Below are positions 61,759 through 64,000 of a stretch of 64,000 nucleotides of DNA, piece after piece; the stretch's first letter is position 1, and every line of letters starts with the position of its first letter. The position numbers and the translations under genes are program-made. The stretch is from SKVR01 sp964453995. Its GTDB lineage: Bacteria; Bacteroidota; Bacteroidia; Bacteroidales; UBA7960. Under the pieces are notes generated by a model that saw only the letters and a list, made by a program, of their open reading frames with translations, searched no databases and was not told the origin of the DNA. The stretch covers positions 1-64,000 of the forward strand of contig CAYVQC010000005.1 in the NCBI GenBank assembly GCA_964453995.1, in the 5' to 3' direction.

Positions 61759-63135
61759 TCAGCGTGAAAAATTGTAATGGAGAGACAGGCGAAGTTCAAC
61801 ACTGCTGTTGTGTGTGCGTTTCAGGGAAGGCAAAATGTGTTCGCCCTGGTAAATATTGGGTATTCCCCATGTAAAGTACAAACCGGGAGAAAATACCAGG
61901 TTGCCGGCTACAGCAATATGCAGATTATGGCCGGCAACAAAGCCATAGTCGTCTTTTCTGTACAATGGCGAAACATCTTCCTTTTCTCCTGCAATGCTTT
62001 CGTTGGCAGCATTAAGGATACCATAATAAAATCCTGCCGAGCTGCTGTGCGAAATGGATCCGGATCCTATGATCCATCTTTTGCGATGATTGTAACCAGC
62101 CAGGATTTCAGCATGAAAATAGTTCAGTATGATCTCCCGCTGGCTAAACCTGCCATAAATATATTGTTGATAGCTTTGGCCGGCATTGGAAGAGAAAGAA
62201 AAGTTGCTCTCTATACTCCATTTCCCAGGGAAAAAATACCTGAAACCTACGGCAATGTCGGGATATATTTTCACGTGGGTCTTGCTGCCTGATGCAGGAT
62301 CAAACCCCTTGAAAGTTTCGTGGTTAAACAGCCACGTATTTTTCATGGCAGTGGTAAAACCCAGGGCAAATATTGCAGTGTTTCCATCCTGTGTGCTATG
62401 TATGATAGGATTGGATGTTGTGATCAGGTCCTGTTTTGGAATGATAACAGAAGGAGCAGGAGGCAGGCTTGTTGTCACCATAGCCGGGTTGCCCTGCATG
62501 GTATAAGATGATTCGGTTTGGACAGCAAAAAGTGTGTTTGGCAAAATCCCGTCAGAAGCATTGCCGGCTTCGGGTAGCTGATTCGCCTCTTCAAGCGATG
62601 CCTGGGTAATTTGCGTTGCATCCTCATTGTCGTTTTTTGTTTTATTGTCTGCTGATGCTGCCACTCTGACCGGGGGTGTTGCAAAATCCACCGGGTTCAC
62701 TGAGTCAAATTTCTGTGGAGGTAAGTCTTGTTCAGGTGCACGGGTTTCGGAATTTGTTTCTGCGAGCCCAGGAACGGTACCGGAAAAATTGTTGATCAGC
62801 CATACCGACAAGGTACTGACAAGCAGGATGGCAATGGCTGCAGCAATTGCCCGACCAATCCACCACAATCCACTTTTTTTCGTCTGCTGATCTAATCCTG
62901 CTGCAATTCCTCCCCACACTTCATCGATGTCCATTTTCCGGCTGATATCAGCCCACAATCCTGCAGGAGCTTTTTCAGGTGATTGGTGCAACTCTTTCTT
63001 GTATTGGGTTATGAGTTGCTCGTCTTCCAGGTAGTCCAATTCCCGGGCAATATCATCCCACAACCCTTCCGGGGCCTTTTCTGCAGATTCGGCCAGCTGT
63101 TTTTTGTAGAGGTCTGTGAGATTCTTCTTTTTCAT
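61759..63135 (-). CDS. Anti-sigma-factor-like membrane protein with C-terminal beta-barrel-like domain
   Basis: A 458-residue protein of unusual build. The cytosolic N-terminus (1-82) holds two copies of a motif 35 residues apart, LYKKQLAESAEKAPEGLWDD and QYKKELHQSPEKAPAGLWAD with Trp26 and Trp61, and a shorter third, VWGGIAAGLD. This APxGLW motif is typical of Bacteroidota anti-sigma factors. One membrane segment lies at about 92-115. A Pro/Thr/Asn-rich linker (about 116-240) leads to about 215 residues of beta-strand-like, aromatic sequence (KIYPDIAVGFRYFFPGKWSI, EILAGYNHRKRWIIGSG, SVELRLSLHYNFSR at the very end), resembling an outer-membrane barrel. It follows its sigma factor by 4 bases. 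Confidence 0.82.
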   Translation of the reverse strand: MKKKNLTDLYKKQLAESAEKAPEGLWDDIARELDYLEDEQLITQYKKELHQSPEKAPAGLWADISRKMDIDEVWGGIAAGLDQQTKKSGLWWIGRAIAAAIAILLVSTLSVWLINNFSGTVPGLAETNSETRAPEQDLPPQKFDSVNPVDFATPPVRVAASADNKTKNDNEDATQITQASLEEANQLPEAGNASDGILPNTLFAVQTESSYTMQGNPAMVTTSLPPAPSVIIPKQDLITTSNPIIHSTQDGNTAIFALGFTTAMKNTWLFNHETFKGFDPASGSKTHVKIYPDIAVGFRYFFPGKWSIESNFSFSSNAGQSYQQYIYGRFSQREIILNYFHAEILAGYNHRKRWIIGSGSISHSSSAGFYYGILNAANESIAGEKEDVSPLYRKDDYGFVAGHNLHIAVAGNLVFSPGLYFTWGIPNIYQGEHILPSLKRTHNSSVELRLSLHYNFSR

Positions 63136-63139
63136 GGTA

Positions 63140-63679
63140 TCATATTTCTATCCATTGCCGGAGCAACTGGCGTGCACGACTGTATTGCGATTTGGAAGTG
63201 CCCTCGGTAATGCTCAGCTTTTCAGCTATTTCTTTGTGCGAGTAACCTTCAAGGGCAAAAAGATTAAAAACCATCCGTGCCCCTTCTGGAAGGCGCATTA
63301 CCATCTTCAGGATGTCTTTCAGCCCTTGCCCGGCCTGCCGATCTGCCCCTTCGGGAGTTAGTTCGGCAATGGTTTCCACATCTACATAGGCATCGGTTTC
63401 CTTTTTTCTGCGGAAATGGTCAATGGCAGTATTGACAACTATTCTTCTTACCCAGGCTTTCAAGGGTCCTTTTTTGTCATATTTCTCAATGCTTCGAAAA
63501 ACCTTGATAAATGACTCCTGCATTATGTCTTTTACTTCATCCCTGTCTTTTTCGTAAGCCAGGCACACGTTATACATTTCATCGGCATACATCCGGTAGA
63601 GCTGTTCCTGTGCGGCGCGGTCGTTTTTAATACAGCCGTTAAGGAGTGTTTCTTCCTGGAAATTTATATATTGAGTCAT
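63140..63679 (-). CDS. ECF RNA polymerase sigma factor
   Basis: A 179-residue sigma factor. Region 2 (about 15-90): YADEMYNVCLAYEKDRDEVKDIMQESFIKVF and LKAWVRRIVVNTAIDHFRRKKE. Region 4 (about 120-175): LPEGARMVFNLFALEGYSHKEIAEKL, then the helix-turn-helix ITEGTSKSQYSRARQLL. It lies 10 bases after the acidic protein gene and 4 bases before the anti-sigma-like gene, a clear operon. Its regulon and activating signal are unknown. Confidence 0.96.
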   Translation of the reverse strand: MTQYINFQEETLLNGCIKNDRAAQEQLYRMYADEMYNVCLAYEKDRDEVKDIMQESFIKVFRSIEKYDKKGPLKAWVRRIVVNTAIDHFRRKKETDAYVDVETIAELTPEGADRQAGQGLKDILKMVMRLPEGARMVFNLFALEGYSHKEIAEKLSITEGTSKSQYSRARQLLRQWIEI

Positions 63680-63689
63680 CTGAAAGTCT

Positions 63690-64000
63690 TTATCTAACTA
63701 CTGCCTTTAGCGTTTTTGACAGCTGAAAAAGGACAAGATCGTATAGCTCCTCGTTCTCATCCTCTGATATTTCAATAAATTCAATATCGTCTTCTTCTTC
63801 GGTTTCTGCCTGTTCAATCAACGTTCTCGGTATGCCTTTCATGATCGCCTGGGGGTTGATTTCCATTTTTACGGTGTAAACGTTTCCCGACAGAATAGGG
63901 ATGGGAACTTCCCCTGAAGCACTTTCCGATTCTATTCTGATCAACTCCTCTTCATCAATGGCAATAAAAAGTTTTACTACGGCTCCGTCTTGCTGTGAAT
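63690..64000 (-). CDS. Acidic protein of unknown function (start beyond window edge)
   Basis: The frame is open to the right edge, so the N-terminus lies outside. At least 102 residues are visible: a strand-rich part (VYTVKMEINPQAIMKG) followed by a very acidic stretch ETEEEDDIEFIEISEDENEE and a C-terminal helix LYDLVLFQLSKTLKAVVR. A TTG at 63944 is not the true start. It lies 10 bases upstream of the ECF sigma gene and is probably in its operon. No family is recognised. Confidence 0.75.
   Translation of the reverse strand, partial: SQQDGAVVKLFIAIDEEELIRIESESASGEVPIPILSGNVYTVKMEINPQAIMKGIPRTLIEQAETEEEDDIEFIEISEDENEELYDLVLFQLSKTLKAVVR

Noticed and set aside
61777..62292. 171-codon plus-strand open frame
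   Set aside because: Antisense to the barrel-like half of the anti-sigma-like gene, which is in a clear operon with the sigma factor.
1..64000. Search for CRISPR arrays, tRNA or rRNA genes, insertion sequences and phage genes
   Set aside because: No regularly spaced repeats, tRNA-like cloverleaf, rRNA motif, transposase or phage structural gene was seen by eye.

Overview
The window comes from a member of the Bacteroidota, most plausibly a gliding or type IX-secreting lineage near Bacteroidales/Marinilabiliales. Supporting this are porU, porV, gldJ and a PorP/SprF-type gene; Bacteroidota-specific families (DUF1573, DUF6427); the absence of Shine-Dalgarno sequences; and repeated promoter elements of the Bacteroidota type (TAnnTTTG, sometimes with an upstream TTTG). 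Base composition and coding style look uniform. I saw no insertion sequence, prophage, CRISPR array, rRNA or tRNA gene. A run of 100 Ns (4551-4650) is a scaffold gap lying inside a histidine kinase gene.

Layout. 1-5390: the end of a methyl-accepting chemotaxis protein, a small lipoprotein and two tandem related orphan histidine kinases. 5670-10464: a DUF1573 protein, a PLP aminotransferase and uvrA, the last two converging on a long hairpin. 11088-13506: an ECF-type sigma factor, murB and a small membrane protein. 13696-20748 (minus strand): phosphohexomutase, a TPR protein, murF, gldJ and a PorP/SprF-like gene. 21255-27467 (plus strand): porU, porV and ispF. 27478-29533 (minus): kdsD, an AhpD-like gene and lptB, coupled by 4-base overlaps. 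29898-34798 (plus): recQ, an OmpH/Skp-like gene, an isoaspartyl peptidase and a MarC protein. 34799-35775 is mostly non-coding but holds a 55-residue DUF1328 gene. 35776-43148 (minus): two groups, first purD, DUF6427, epimerase, glycosyltransferase and rnhB, then a P-loop kinase, a dCMP deaminase and an EEP hydrolase. 43406-50300 (plus): a TetR regulator with a complete RND efflux pump. 50617-52719: a histidine kinase with a solute-binding sensor. 52789-64000 (mostly minus): a cupredoxin, an SDR-DUF2867 protein, a DsrE lipoprotein (plus strand), small envelope proteins, a YgiW-like protein beside a two-component system, an EF-hand lipoprotein, an MscS channel and an ECF sigma factor with an unusual anti-sigma/beta-barrel fusion.

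How it fits together. Most of the window serves the cell envelope: peptidoglycan precursors (MurB, MurF), LPS export and Kdo synthesis (LptB, KdsD), type IX secretion (PorU, PorV, GldJ, PorP-like), drug efflux and envelope sensing. I did not find a clear undescribed defence or mobile system. The best candidates for follow-up are the sigma/anti-sigma operon whose anti-sigma-like protein carries a C-terminal beta-barrel-like domain, the adjacent P-loop kinase and dCMP deaminase genes that match the two domains of AvcD-type deaminases, the 101-base hairpin between the aminotransferase and uvrA, and the exported DsrE protein with a CPGC motif.
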